A stretch of 64,000 nucleotides of DNA. It comes from Albifimbria verrucaria (Eukaryota; Ascomycota; Sordariomycetes; Hypocreales; Stachybotryaceae). The position numbers were made by a program, and so were the translations under genes. Position 1 is the stretch's first letter, and each line of letters starts with the position of its first letter. Location of the stretch: assembly GCA_020081605.1 (NCBI GenBank), contig JAHREC010000009.1, positions 5,674,537 through 5,738,536 of the forward strand, written 5' to 3'. This document shows, one piece after another, positions 10,263 through 24,589 of this stretch. Below the pieces are notes generated by a model. That model searched no databases and had not been told where the DNA came from. It worked only from the letters and a program-made list of their open reading frames with translations.

Positions 10263-11455
10263 TCACAGTGAGGAGTTTGATCTGTAAATCGTAGCCCCGT
10301 TTGAGAAGCTTGTCTCCTGGATCTTGAAGACATATTTGAAGCCACTGGCCTTCCCATCTCGCAAACTCTCCAGCCCTGTCAGGACACCATCAAGACCACC
10401 TGGTACAACTTGGTGAGGATGCCCCTTGAACCTCCCATTCTCCATAAGCTTGCCGAAATAACGTAGCCAGAGGTAGGCGAAGTCCTTGTGCGTCGAAAAG
10501 ACTTGAGGGACAGCTGTGTTGATCGAAGTAACCCGGGCTGGGTACTTGAAATTCTCTGGGTCTAGTGCAAATATCTGAGGAGGCAGCATGGTGCTAATCC
10601 AGCCATCTGGAGCGATGATGCGAAGGCAGGTCTCAAGAGAGCCGTTCTCGCTGATTGCATCGAAAATATAAGGAACCTTGCTCCCCAGTCCTTCTTTCTT
10701 CAAGATGGCCTCGACTTGATTGACGAGAGCATCTTCACCGTTGCGGTAGTCAATGGCATGGTCGACCAATGCGCTGGCGAAGGCCTGCGCTCGCCCGGCG
10801 ACGCCGATTATGACTTGAAATCCCACGAGCCGCGCCAACTGCGCCGCAAATGCGCCGACCGAAGTGGTGACGCCGTAAATCAGAAAAGGGACTCTTTGCC
10901 ACTTCTCCCTGTCACTTTGGGAGGCCCAGGGTGGCGGGAAGCGTAAGTCGCTAAAGAGAGCCAGCGCGGTAGTGAGACCAGACGTTGGGACTGTGGCAGC
11001 CTCTTCAAAGGGGACATGATGGGGACGTGGAAGGTCAAGTAGGCTGGAGCAACAGCGTATTCGCCATAGGCTCCGTTCTCTTTGGCGACCTCGTGCATAG
11101 CTGCCACCTTGTCACCTGGTTTGAATTCATAAACACCCTCGCCAACTGAGTAGATGACGCCGGAAACATCATCGCCACTGTTGTGGGCATCTGAGCAATG
11201 CGGTATCTCGGCTGCTACTTGGGCAGGAATCTTGCCAGTCGTGATCCATTCATCCCTGCGTTGTGCTTAGCTTCAGCTATGTGCATTTCGGGCATACAAC
11301 AGAACAGACATGCCATTTATAGAACTTCCAGTCCTTAGGGTTCGCTGACGCGACAGAGACTTTGATGACCACCTCGTTGGGCCCCGGAGTAGGAATGGGG
11401 TCTCGACAATCTCCACGGCCTCTAAGCGAGGGTAGACGATTGCTTGCAATGGCAT
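10263..11455 (-). CDS. Zinc-type medium-chain reductase / trans-acting enoyl reductase-like (two frameshifts)
   Basis: MDR superfamily oxidoreductase with the GroES-like N-terminal domain (ANPKDWKF, SGDDVSGVIYSVGEGV, FKPGDKVAAMHEV, GAYGEYAVAP) and a Rossmann domain (LIYGVTTSVGAFAAQLARL..FQVIIGVAG). These are hallmarks of fungal NAD(P)H-dependent reductases that include the trans-enoyl reductases working with highly reducing polyketide synthases. Catalytic-zinc ligands are not apparent, as in quinone-oxidoreductase-like members. Two -1 breaks lie at 11397-11400 and 11021-11024 (C-runs on the coding strand one base short). The only intron that keeps frame, 11313-11256 (58 nt), begins GC rather than GT (GCATGT...CAG). 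About 375 residues if the breaks are ignored. C-terminal family block GGLDGVLTGLESLRDGKASGFK is present (two halves seen). Confidence 0.78.
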
Positions 11456-13509
11456 TTCGGCAGGGGTAGCTGGACTTGTTGATCGTCCTTTACGTCACGT
11501 TTACGCCAGGTATCTTTCGCTGCATTTCACATCCTTAATCGCATTCGTGTATATATATGACTCTTCTTTGCCAAAGCTAGCTACCTGGGCTGGCATCTGA
11601 GGGCTTACAGATCAGTCAAGAAACTGAAGGTCGGTACAATTCCTTTATGCCGACGGATTGATACATCACGGCACATATAGCTCTTCACTCGCGAGTGATT
11701 ATGCCGAAGATCCGTTCTCGTATTCCACTGAGACCCACCCACTTCCAATCCCCGAGATATCTCTCGGTCCCTTACGTGCACAAAAACCGATCGGCCTCAT
11801 ACCCGTAGATGTTACTGTCTTTGAGCGATGCAGGGAAGAACTTCTGCGCATTCCGCCACTGGTTCCAAAACCTAAATGAAAGTCATGCGCCGAAAGACCT
11901 AAAAGTTGCGACGGCCTTGAGCAACCGGATGAGGTCTACACAGCCCTCTCATACGATGAGCATGATTACTTGGAATTTATGCTCCTAGTACCGGCGCGAC
12001 TGATCAAGGTCGGCCGTGGAGGTGCCCATCGAGCTCGCAGGCATAGCATAATGTGCATTACGGGCACTTACTATGGGGTCATGTTAATTACAGTCATCTA
12101 TCATAGCATAGCACATGGTAGAGAAGGGAAAGCTTGAAGCGATTAGAGTATCTAGTATATTACTCGCTGTTAAATAGAGCCTTGGAAGAAAAGGAATTAA
12201 GTCGTTGGACGCAACAACCAAATGACCTTGGGCTAATGAAGGCCAAATAATGACCGGTTACTTCCATTGTGACATGCCTCTTAGGTTCGCTCCAAATTCA
12301 GCTCCAAAGCCTCCATCTACGATTAGTCTCTACAGAGAAAACTATTTTTAGAGGCTGTTATTTATAATAAATGATGGGTTCTCCCTTGTAGGCATGGGCT
12401 GATGGTGAGGCGTTTCAATATAGTCACGAGCTCGCAGCATTATCCTGAGCTGAGTGTTTTGATTATGTCCCATTGGATCCTTTCCCTTCATTGGATCAGT
12501 GATCGTCGAAGTAATCGTGCATAATTCTAATGCAAGTCTCAAGGCCAGCACGTGGCGCATCCAGATCCTCGGAGTTCCAGGATCTGACACACAATTCTAA
12601 TTCGTATTCCAGGGGTAGGTACTGTAGCACTCTATCTTGGTACCTAGACCACCCATCTTCATTCTAGGGAGTCTCTTATTTTAGGAGCCAGAGAGGCTGG
12701 TCGTTTCTGTTCGGGTGCCTCGAACTATCTTGACCTGTCCCACGTCGCCCATTCGCCACGTTCCATTTACTTCCACACCTCAAATCATCAATCGTCAGGT
12801 GACACTTTAGGTGACACTGGCAATGATCCTCCGGGTCTTTCGGGCCTTTGAGAGGTGAGAACAGCTTATGCTCAATGAAGGGGATCCAGATTACAGGTAT
12901 GCCTGATCCATAAGTCATCCTGCTGCTGTGCCGCGTGGTCATCCGCGCGCCACTGCCTGTTCAGCTCTTACTCTCTGTCAGCTTCGGTGTACTGGCTACC
13001 AACCACATTGGCTCTCTTACCGAGATTTTGAGGCTGAGGTCTATTCGTGGACCGGGAAGTCCTATGCCCCGAAGATTTGGCCAGCTGACAGTGTCGTTTT
13101 CATTTAACACGTTGACCCGATGCGGCGCGGTGGACAAATTCAACTTCCCATTGTATTGTGAGAATGCTCCTAGGAGGATTCTACAGGGGCTCACAGGCCC
13201 CTGGGCGAGTCTGAGATTTCATAGCTACCTACCGTACTCATGGTATTGACATGGCCACGGCTTTTTGTGGGGAACGGTTCTTTGCTCTTTCGGATAACAG
13301 GTCGAGAAAAATCGTATTTAAACACTCCCATGCCCGGTATTCAAGAATGTTCAAACTTGTTGTGCTGATTCACGTGTTCGATTCCTCACGGTTTACCACG
13401 ATCGTTTCGTTTTCAGCAGAAAGCTACAAGGACACCAATTGGCCAGGAGAACTGCGTCATATTATCCTACTGTCATATCACTAGCTAGCCCTACCGGCTT
13501 ACCGAATCA
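11456..13509. other. Two-kilobase stretch without a supported gene
   Basis: Composition is normal to slightly AT-rich. Several 60-100-codon frames on both strands (for example 11658-11879 +, 12348-12590 -, 12676-12942 -, 12935-13249 +) show no domain, conserved spacing or joining splice sites. Part may be decayed coding sequence of a lost cluster gene, but nothing can be named. The rightmost part must hold the promoter of the GMC oxidoreductase. Confidence 0.4.
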
Positions 13510-15464
13510 ATGTTGTGTCAACTTGCAGCTGCATGCCTTGGCTTCTTAGCGACGGGTGCATGTGGTGCCGCAGTCAAGCAACCTCGGCAGTCCCTCAATC
13601 CCCGGGCGTTTGATTCTGACATACTCTTCTCATCTTCATTTGGTGTCCCGGGTCGAGAGGCCACCTATGACTATATCGTAGTCGGCGGCGGGAACGCAGG
13701 CTTGACCCTGGCAACCCGCCTTGTGGAACAGGGGTTGGCAGTGTTGCTGTTATTGAAGCTGGGACTTTCTATGAGCTCAGCACTGGTAACATATCCGATG
13801 TACCAGCTACTGCAGCCTCATGGGCAGGGAGGTCAGTCGATGACTGGCAACCTTTGGCAGATTGGGGTTATATCACGACACCACAACCTGTAAGCACCCC
13901 CCACAAACGTCTTGGAAATGCACCCAAAGAGCCATCTGACATCTGACATGTCTCACCAAGGGCGCAAATAATGAGTCACTCCATTATCCTCGGGGCAAGA
14001 TGCTTGGGGATCATCGGCTCGCAATTTCATGATTTATCAACGAGGCACCGTGGGATCCTATCAACTCTGGGCGGACGCTGTTGGCGATGATAGCTATACG
14101 TGGCAGAACTTTTGCCTTACTTTGAGAAAAGCACGGGCTTCAAACCCCCAGAAATGACCTGAGGCTACAGAACGCAACCCCTAGTTTCGACGCGTCGGAA
14201 TGGGGACGGAAGGGACCGGTTTCCGTCATATTCCCCAACTGGGCTTATGCTTTCTCTACCTGGGCCGTCAAGGCCTTTTCTGCCATGGGAATCTCCAGCA
14301 GAGATGAAGGCTTTAATAGCGGTGGCCTGTTGGGACATGCGTACGCGACGTTCACGATCGATGCTAAAAAGCAGACCAGATCGTCTTCCGAGACGGCGTA
14401 CCTCAGAAGAACTATTGGCGACCCCAACTATTTCGTCTACCCCTGACCTTGGCCAAAAGAATCATCTTCGATGAATCTAAGACGGCAAAGGGCGTTTTGG
14501 TCGATACAGAAGGCGCCGCCTACACCCTTTCAGCTCGAAGGGAGGTAATCCTATCGGCAGGGGTGTTCGGCTCGCCCCAGTTGCTTCAGGTATCTGGTAT
14601 AGGGCCTGCAGAGCTCCTGAAATCTGTCGGTGTTCCAATCGTCGCAGATAGGCCAGGCGTCGGGCAAAACATGCAAGACCATATTTTCTTCGGCATCTCA
14701 CATGCCGTAAACCTGTTGACGGCTTCGTCATTGGGCAACCCTGAGTTTCTGCACGAGCAAGAAAGGCTATTTGAAACCAAGGCAGAGGGCTTACTGACCA
14801 GCGCCGCGGCGGATGTCATCGGGTGGGAGAAACTGCCCGAGCACAGTCGCTCAACTTTGAGCAATTCGACGCTCGCAGCTCTCGACACGTACCCGGCTGA
14901 CTGGCCCGAGGTCGAGTATGTCACCTTTTCAAGCTTTTCCGGCAACAGTAGTGTCTTCACAACATCTGACCCAAACGACGGTAATAACTATGCTTCTCTG
15001 GGCGTCGCACTCAATACCCCGCGGTCCAGAGGAACAGTCATGATTGTTTCCAACGACACGAGCGTCGCGCCGGCCATCAACCCCATGCTACTCACGGACC
15101 GCGCCGACATCGAGGTTTCCATCAACGGCTTCAAGAGAGCGAGAGAGTTCTGGAAGTCCAACGCCCTGCGAGACATCGTACTGGGCGAAGAGGCTTTCCG
15201 GGTACCTCGGTGCAGACGGACAGTGAGATCGAGGCTGCCATCCGAGAGAACTTCCAGACTGTTTACCATGGAGCATGTACGTGTGCCATGGGTAGGCATA
15301 ACGATACCAATGCCGTGGTCGATTCAAAGGGTCGGGTCTATGGTATAAAGGGGCTAAGGGTCGTTGATGCCTCCGTCTTTCCCCTGTTGCCTCCTGGCCA
15401 TCCAATGTCGACCGTGTATGCATTAGCTGAGAAGATCGCATGCGATATCTCGGGCAAGTGCTAG
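13510..15464 (+). CDS. Secreted GMC oxidoreductase (FAD), multiple frameshifts
   Basis: FAD-dependent glucose-methanol-choline family oxidoreductase, like fungal aryl-alcohol oxidases and cluster enzymes such as versicolorin B synthase. Begins with a signal peptide (LAAACLGFLATGACGA). Then FAD-binding YDYIVVGGGNAGLTLA (about residues 53-68), an intron 13890-13965 (GTAAGC...AAG), PRGKMLGG, signature 2 SAGVFGSPQLLQVSGIGP, and the C-terminal CTCAMG and PGHPMSTVYALAEKIA with the active-site His. Six single-base losses break it: about 13737, 14006-14009, 14110-14113, 14158-14159, 14440-14443 and 15198-15199. In each the -1 register resumes family sequence at once. Expected length is about 600 residues. 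It may oxidise a cluster product outside the plasma membrane or in a secretory compartment. Last cluster gene before the AT-rich block. Confidence 0.85.
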
Positions 15465-16901
15465 AATAGTTACGGTTTCTGTAAGAGGATTTATAAGGCG
15501 CTACATTATACTAAGCTAGGGTTGGACGTTGTAGTATTATAGTATATCTAGGAGAAAACTTCTTTAATATAATAGATTATATAATTTATTATTTAAAATA
15601 AGTTTTCTATTTATTAATTTATATATTATCTCTTTATATATAAGTTAATTAAAATATAGTATAAAGTTTAATTATAAGAATATTATATAAATTAATATAA
15701 TATTATATTATTATTAAATATAATATTTAAAATATATTTAAGTTAAATAATTTAAATTTATAAAATAATTAAATATAATTATAATTTATAATTTATTTTT
15801 ATTATATAAATAATATAATATATTATTTAATTTAAAATTAGAAAAATTAATATAATCTTTAATATAATAAAATATAAATAAAGAGAATATTATAAAATAA
15901 AATAAAATTTAATAATAAAATAATATATTAATATATTATATAGTAAAATAGTAAAAATAATAATTTTAAATATTTTAAATTATTTTATATAAAATAATTT
16001 AAGATTATATATATATAAAAATTAAAAAAGTTATTCTTTATTAATTAAAGAGTTAATAAATATTAATAATATATAATTATTATATTTTTTAAATTAGTTT
16101 TTAAAAATAATTCTTTAAATTAATAAGACTTTTATAATATTATTTATTATTTAATATAATATAATAATATAAAAACTATTAAAATTATTAATAAAATAAT
16201 AATTAAATTTTTAATTTTAATTATTTATATTTTAAATTTTTAAAAATAATTTATTTAATTAATAATAATTATATAATTATTTATATTTATTTTTGATATA
16301 TTTTAAATAATATATATTATTATATATAATATATTTATAAGTTTATATTATAAAAGAAAATTATATAATAAATAAAAACTTTAATTTAAATAAATTTATT
16401 TATAATATAATTTTAATTTATATTTATATTTATATTTTTATTTTAAATATAATTTATAATTTAAATTATATAAATAAATAAAAATTTTATAATATTATAT
16501 TATTATTAATAAATATAAATTTTTTTATAGATTTATTATAATTATAATATTATCTTATTATTAATAAATATAATTTTTTAATAGATTTATTATAATTATA
16601 ATATAATATTTTAATAAATTTTAAATAAAATTATTAATTTAAAGTTTTTTATATTATATAAAATAAGCTTTATAAAATAAAAAGAAATAATTATTATAAT
16701 AATAATTATATTAATATAAAAATAAAATAAATATTTTTATATATTAATATAATATATAAATAATAATAATAACTCTTATTATAAATAATATAAATTTATA
16801 ATATATTTAATAAAATATTATAATATATATATTATATTTTATTTTAAATTCTTATTTAATATATTAATTTTATTAAAGAGTAAAATATTATTTTATTTTT
16901 A

Positions 16902-17575
16902 TAATAATCAGGGATTATTCTATACTATAAGATAGGTATAGAGTAGGTAAGATCAAGATTATTTATCCTTAGATAAATAAACAGGGCTTACTTTAACTTA
17001 AAGCAATATATATTAGGTTATTAATTAAGTTAAGTTACTCTTTAAGGAACTTAATCGAAAGGTAGCTTAATAATTATATATTATTAATAGCTAATAATCT
17101 TTTAATTAATAACCGGAAGAAGATTCCTATCTATATATTAATATCTTTTTTCTAGGAATAAGAGAGCGCTTTGCTCCTTCGCTTTAGTATTAAATCTAAG
17201 AGTATTATTAGTTATTACTTCTATTCCTTACTGGTTATTCCTCTAATTTATATCCAGGGGCTCTATTAATCTTTATTATATTATTATATTAATTATATTA
17301 ATTATCCTTATATAGTATTCCTTTGCTATTATTCATTAACTTAATATTATATATAGCTTCTTTCTATACCCTTATTTTATTATTCTATAAGATATATTTA
17401 CTGAACTATTTATTATATATAGGGAACTCCCTTCTATAAGGTTCTTTATAGTATAGGCTTCTATATTATCTATAATTAGTTAGAGGGTAAGGTATATAAT
17501 CCTTAATTATTCTATGGATCTTAGGTTAGTCTGTTCTAATATATTTTAGGTATTATATTAATATAGATTATAATA
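16902..17575 (-). repeat. LTR of element 1 (3' LTR in element orientation)
   Basis: Direct repeat of 24590-25263. It retains more G and C than its partner (for example GATCAAGATT versus GATTAAGATT near the start), so the two copies were mutated unequally. Ends are inferred from where similarity to the partner stops; precise boundaries may be off by a few bases. Confidence 0.8.
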
Positions 17576-20500
17576 TAATACTCCCCTTCCTATAGCTAAA
17601 TCCTCTAGGCTAGGGTCGCTATATAAGGTCGCTTATTATCCACTTTATTAGTAGGTTAATTTACTCTTTTCCTATTTATCTTATAATATTAATATTATAC
17701 TATCTTCTAATTCTAAATATAAATCTAAGGAATATCTTTATTTAAGAGCTTATATAGTAAATATAGGTATTCCTATAGATATACCTTATACTTATTATTT
17801 TAATAATAGCTTAGATTATAAGATTCCTCCTAAGTCTTCTTATTATATTATATATATTAATCAAAAGAAACCTTATAATAATATTTTAGTGGTTACTATT
17901 TATCTATCCTTCTTTTTTATTTACTATTTTTTCCTTTAGCTCTGATTATTTATAGTTTCTTATCTTAATTAATAAAAGCATTATCTTGATAATAATAAGG
18001 AGAAGGTAGAGGAGCGTTTAATTAAGCTATAGAAATAGCTATCTGAGGCTATAAGTTATTTATTATAAATTTAGAAGATTTATTATAGGGTTAAGAGGAA
18101 GAGTAGTAAGCTATTAGAGTGGGGTCTTGCTGAACTTAATAAGGAAGATAGGGTTTTTTTAGTCTATTATAAATATTATTTATACTAGATTCTTATAAAG
18201 AGTGGATTATCTGTGATTTATAGGCTAATAGTATTTTAGGGATATAGACTGGTTTTCTTTTAGTTTAAATAAGGATTTTTCTGATTTTAGGCTTTTATTT
18301 AAAATTCCTTTATTTTAATTTTTATATTAAATAGGTTTTCTGGAGGTTCTTATATATTCTTGTTTTTATTATATCCTTTTTATTTAATAAGATATTTTTC
18401 TTTGTTTTTATTATTGATTTTATATTCTAGAATTTTTTTGATTTTATATTCTAGTTTAACCAGAAGAACTTCGATACTTTCTTTAGCGGGTTCTCTATCC
18501 GGTGCTTTTTTAATAGTATAATATAAAAAATATTATATATTCTTATTATTTTTAGAAGTTTAATTTTATAGTTAATATTTAAGATTTTCTATAGTATAGA
18601 GAATAGTCTTAATTTTTTATAGTTTAATTTATTGTTGGGTTTTATAGTTTTAATATTTATATAATATATATAGACTATATCTTCCTCTTAAAAAGTTAAT
18701 TCTTTTAATCTTTTTTATTATAAAATATTTTTATTTTTTATTATATAAATAAGATTTTTTTATATAGTATATTATATAGTTTTTTTATTTTATTTATTTT
18801 AATTATTCCTTTTTATATCTTAGTCTTAGTAATAGTTCTTTATTAAATAGTGGTTTAAATCCTTTATTTATATAGTATAGTGTTTATTTTATAGTTTTTA
18901 ACTTATTAGAGTTATATACTATTTATATAATTAGTAATTATTTTATTTAATTATTTTATTTATAGTTTATAAAATATTATAGATACTATTCTAGCGTCTG
19001 ATTTGTTTTTTTGTTTATTTATCTGTTTATAGGTAGTAAGTGATACTAAGCTTATTTTTTATTCTTAATTATACTATTAATTCTTATTAGAATTTTAAAG
19101 CGAATATTAATCCTCTATTAAAGATAATTTTATTTAATAGTTTATTCTATAATATTATATATTTAAGGAAATAATATATTATATTTTTAGTATTTATTAT
19201 TTTATTATATAAAATAAAGTATATAAATTTTATAAGTTTATCTATAATAATATAAATATTATTATAGCTATTCTTTATTCTTAGTTTTTTTAACTTAGAT
19301 AGCTTTATTATAAAGTCCTATAAAATTAATTTCTATAAATACTTTAATATTAATAATAGTTTTAAGTATTTATATAGTTTATACTATATTAGCTTAGCTT
19401 TATTATATATATTATAGTTCTTAATATATTTTTCTATATATTGCTATAGTCTTAGTGTATTATAAAACTTATTAATTTATTTATAAGTTTTCCTTATTCC
19501 TAGGTATTTTATTAAGGGGTAGTTATGGTATTTTTAGATAATTATTATTATTGTTTCGTTAGGTATCTATACCTTTCCTTTTTATTTATAGATAGGGTTA
19601 TTGATTTTTCCTATATTAATTATATCTTTTAATTTTATAGTTTATATTTATATACTTATAATATTATCTATTAGTTTTCTTTTTAGTTCTTCGATATATA
19701 TATAATTAAGTTCTTATTTCTGAATTATTTTTCCTTTAGTATTTATAATAAAGATTTATATTATTGCTATAGGTATTTCTTATTTATATTCCGATTTATA
19801 GCTTAGCGTATTAACTCTGCTATTTTCTGATCCTTTTTAGTAGATAATTTTATAGTTAAATAAGCTTAGTGTCTCTATATATCTTATTTATTGTATACTT
19901 AGGGTTTATATTATTGTAAAGTAGGAGATATTTTTATAGTCTATATAAACCTTAATTTTATATTTGTTTTTATAAGATAGTATTTAAATTCCTTAAAACT
20001 TTTAATAATAATTATAAACTCTTTATTATAGATAGGGTAATATAATAATAGTTTACTAAGTTTCTTTAATTAAAATATAATAGGGTATAATATTCCTTTT
20101 TATTATATTATCTTATTATTGCTTTTAATATAAAGTTTAATATATTTATCTTTAGCTTTATTGGTAGTTTAGGATTAAATATTACTAAGATTAATTCTAA
20201 TAGTATATATTATTTAATTAGCTTAAAGGCTTATTTTTTTTCTTTTTAAATTTAAAGTCTTTATTTTTCTTAGTTAGGTTTATAAGAGGTTTAGTAATCT
20301 TTTTAAAATCTTTAATAAATCGTCGGTAGTAATTAATAAATCTAAGGAAACTTTATATATCCTTAATATTCTTAGGTATCTTTTATTTTAATATTACTAT
20401 AATTTTCCTTTTTCTATTTAGATTTTATTTAGTTTAATTATATATCTAAGGAAGTTTATTTTTTATATATAGAATTTACTTTTATTAGGTTCAATTAATA

Positions 20501-23500
20501 ATTTAGTATTTTATAATACTTAGAGGATTTAATATATATATTTTTTATATTCTGCTTTATTTTTAAAGAATATTAAGATATTATTAAGGTATACTATAAT
20601 AAATTTATTAATATAATTTTATAAGATATAGTTAATTATTTATTAAAATATTATTAGTGTATTTATAAGTTTAAAAGGTATTATAAGATATTTAAATAAT
20701 CTGAATTTTATTTAAAAGGCGGTTTTCTATTCTTTACCTTTCTTTATTTAAATTAAGTTATATACTCCTTTTAGATCTAAGGCTATAAATCAGTTCTTTC
20801 TATATAAATGGTTTTTTATTTCTATGATTAAGGGTAATAGTATTTAATCTTTAATAATAATTATATTTAACTGCCTATAGTCTATTATTAATCTAAGCTT
20901 TTTATTTTTCTTTAGTATAAATATTATAGAGTATCTTATTAAGGATTTTAAGGGTTAAATATATCCTTTCCGGAGGTTTTTATTAAGATAAACTTTAAGT
21001 TCCTTAAGTTCCTTAATATTAAGGTTATATATCTTTAGGAAATATATTTTTTTTTATTAATAATCTGGATTTTATAATCCTATTCTATATATTTTAGTAA
21101 CCCTGTTTTAGGCTTTTCTTAAAATAGCTTCTTATATTTTCTATATTTCTTAGGGATATTCTTTAGCTATTTTTCTTCTTCTAGGGTTAAGGGTCCTTTC
21201 TTCTAACTGGATAGGTTTCTAGCTATCTATATTATCTCTGCTTTTAATAAGTTTAAATAATATTTTTTTTATTATTATTTCCTTTACTTTATTTATATTT
21301 TATCCTAGATTATATTAACTTTTAGCTTAGTATAATATTCTTTATTTAATACTTTTATTTATTTCTATAGTATTACCCTTGCTTTAATAATAAGTTGCTC
21401 TAGATATTTAATTCTAGTTAGATCTTTAATAATCCTGCTGGTTTTTTTTAGTTAAGGTAATTTAATTTATAGTAAAATCGATTAATAAGTTTTCTTAATA
21501 TAATTATAGTTACCCTAGGAGAATATAGACTGATTTTAATTTAATAATATTAAAGTTAATATTTATTTCTATATTTATATAGATTATTTTTAATATTTAT
21601 ATTTATTTATTAATATTTTTATTATTATAGAATAAGGGTTTCCTTTATAGTTTATAATTAAATAAGGTCCTTTTTTTTCTCCTTATAGGAATTATAGCTA
21701 GTTTATAACTCTATAATTAATAAAGTTATTTACTATACCTATATTTATCTTAATAATTAACTTCTTTCTTATAATCTTAATCTTAATAATATATCTTTTA
21801 TAGATTATTTCCTTTAATAGTTTTCTTATTATATTTAAAGTCTAAGACCTTTTATTATTCCTTAATAATAATACCTAGGTATATCTAGTTTATATTTTAT
21901 CGATTATTTACTATCCTAGTTTCCTTCCCTTGATTTTATATATATATCTATAATATATATAGTCTAGGATATAGTATTAATTATATTTATTTTAATATTT
22001 TTATAGTATAGTGCTTATTATAAGGTTATAGTTTTCCTAGAGTCTTCTTTTTCTTTCTTCCCTATAATATATATATCTAAGGTTTAGGTATATATCTTTT
22101 TTTATTATAATATAGATTTTCTTATAGTCTCTACTTTTATATTAGGGGTTATAATCTATATTTTAGAATTTTCTTGATTCTTTATTAAAATTAGGGATAT
22201 AGGGGTTGTTTCTATCCCTTTTATCCCTTATTTTCTTATAACTTTATTATATTAGGGTTACCTTGGTTCCTTCAAGGCCCTTTTCCTAAAACTGATTCTA
22301 TTTCTTTGCTCCTTATACTACTTTCTTAGCTTAGTCTAGTCTTTATTATCTAGAGTTCTTAGTAAGTTAGGGTAGATCTTCTTCCTATATTTCCTTCTAA
22401 GTATTATTAATTTTTTAGTCTTTATAGCTAAGGTATATACTATTCTATTTAATAGGTAGTTAAGGTAGTTATTCCTTATCTTTATTAGTATTTTCTTTAG
22501 TAGGTTCCTATTCTATATCTATTTTCTTATTTTATTTATCGATTTTCCTTATAAACTTATAGATATTTCCTAGTATTATTTATATATAGTACTATCCGAT
22601 TTTTTTATTATAATAAACTTTATAATATACTCTTTAATACTATCTTGCAGTTTATTTTCTATTTAAGTATTTATAAGGGTATTCTACATTAAGTATAAAT
22701 AATATAACCTTAAGTATTGGATAGTTCTTATATATAAAGAATATTATTAATTCTTCTGCTTTATATAATTTAATAGTCCGTTATTCTTTTATTCTAATAA
22801 AGAATATATTATTTTCTATCTTATCTTTTAAGTATAGGAGGTATTTATACTATAGGCATAAGGCTTAATTAATAATATTATAGTAAGGGTTATAAAGATA
22901 TATATAGATATTATTATTATCCTTTATCCTAGGTTATTATTCTATATTTTCTAGAGCCTTTAATATAGATATTATTTAAATCTATACTTTACTCTTTTTT
23001 ATTATTTTAATAGGCTTATAATGGGTATTTATAAGATTAATTTTTATTAATCTATTTAAGGGATTATTATTTCTAAATTATAATCTTCCTTATCTAGCCC
23101 TAATTCCCTAGGGGTAGTTATTATCTTATCTTAGTCTAGTTAAATTATAAGTAGATACTTTCGATATTACTATAATCCAGGTTAAACTTAATATCTAAAT
23201 CGCTCTAATTATCTAGGTTATCCTTATTATTTTAAATAATATAAGGGTTTAGCTTCTATTTTATAGGTCTGGGTTTAGTTCCTATAGAGGTTTCTATCGA
23301 GGCCCTATTCTGCCTATAATATCCTTCTAGGCTTCAGGGTCTTATAAGGTTCCTTTGACTATATTATTATATCCCTATATACTATGGATATCGGAGGTGC
23401 TAGGTTAGTCTAGAGAGTCGTTTTATAATTCTTAGGGTTAAGTATCTAGTATTTTAATTTTAATAGAGGGTTGGATTAGTGGTTCTAGGGATTTATATTA

Positions 23501-24589
23501 TACTGGAGTTAGTATATTTAGGTATTACTTAGGATTTATTAGATTAAGGTAATATTTATCTTCCCTGACTAGCCTGAACTTATTTTTCCTATTTCCTTTC
23601 CTAGGTAAATAGTAATCTTATATATAGTGGCCTTTCTTATTATAGTTATAATAAGAGAAGTCCTTTTAGGCTTCTTCTTATTATTAACTTTCTGGATAAT
23701 CCTAAGTTCTATAGGTCCTATATGGGTTCTATAGAATATTCCCTTTATTAGTTTTTTTTTTTTTAATTATAGAGGTTTATAGTTTTAGCTCCCTTATATT
23801 AGAGCTTTTATTAGTATAAATAGTTATCGATTTTAATAATTATAGTAATATATTCAGTTAATATCTCTGGTTATTCTATTTTATATAGCTTATCTTTAAT
23901 ATTTTCCTTAAGTCTATTATAGAATAGACTTATAAGGATATTATTATTCTATTTAAGGAATAATACTTAATATTTAAGATTTAAGGTATAGGTTAAGGCT
24001 GAGTGAGTTTAATAGATTTCCTTAATCTTTTACTCTACCTTCCTCTTCTTATTAATAGCTTTAAACTATTTATATATAGCTTTTTAAGGTATATATAGCT
24101 ACTAAAGATATTATTAGTTTCGTTATTATATCCAGTGTATATTGGATATTTATAGTAATCTTCTATAATAAGGTTAAACTAAAGGGTTACTCTCCCTTTA
24201 AACTATCTATATATAATAAATACTCTGCCTTTAGTATTAGCTAGAGAGCTTAGGAAGTAAGTAAAGTATATTCAGTATTAAACTAAGAATATTTTAATCT
24301 TATTAATACTTTTATTAAACTTATTTAATAGGCTTAGCTTTAGCAGGGCTTCTAGCTTTATAATAAGTTGGTTTTAAAGTATATTAACTTTAGCTTAAAG
24401 TGCTTTAAACTGTATTTAATAATCGGGTAGAGTATAAGCTGATGCTAGTTCGTTATTGCTTATAGTAAATAATTAAGGTTATAATAACTAAGGCTATCTA
24501 GCCTAGCCTTAGGTATTTCCTTAATTAATTACTATAATTATTACTTTAGGTAGTAAATAATATTACCTAAAATAAGAGCTATTAATATA

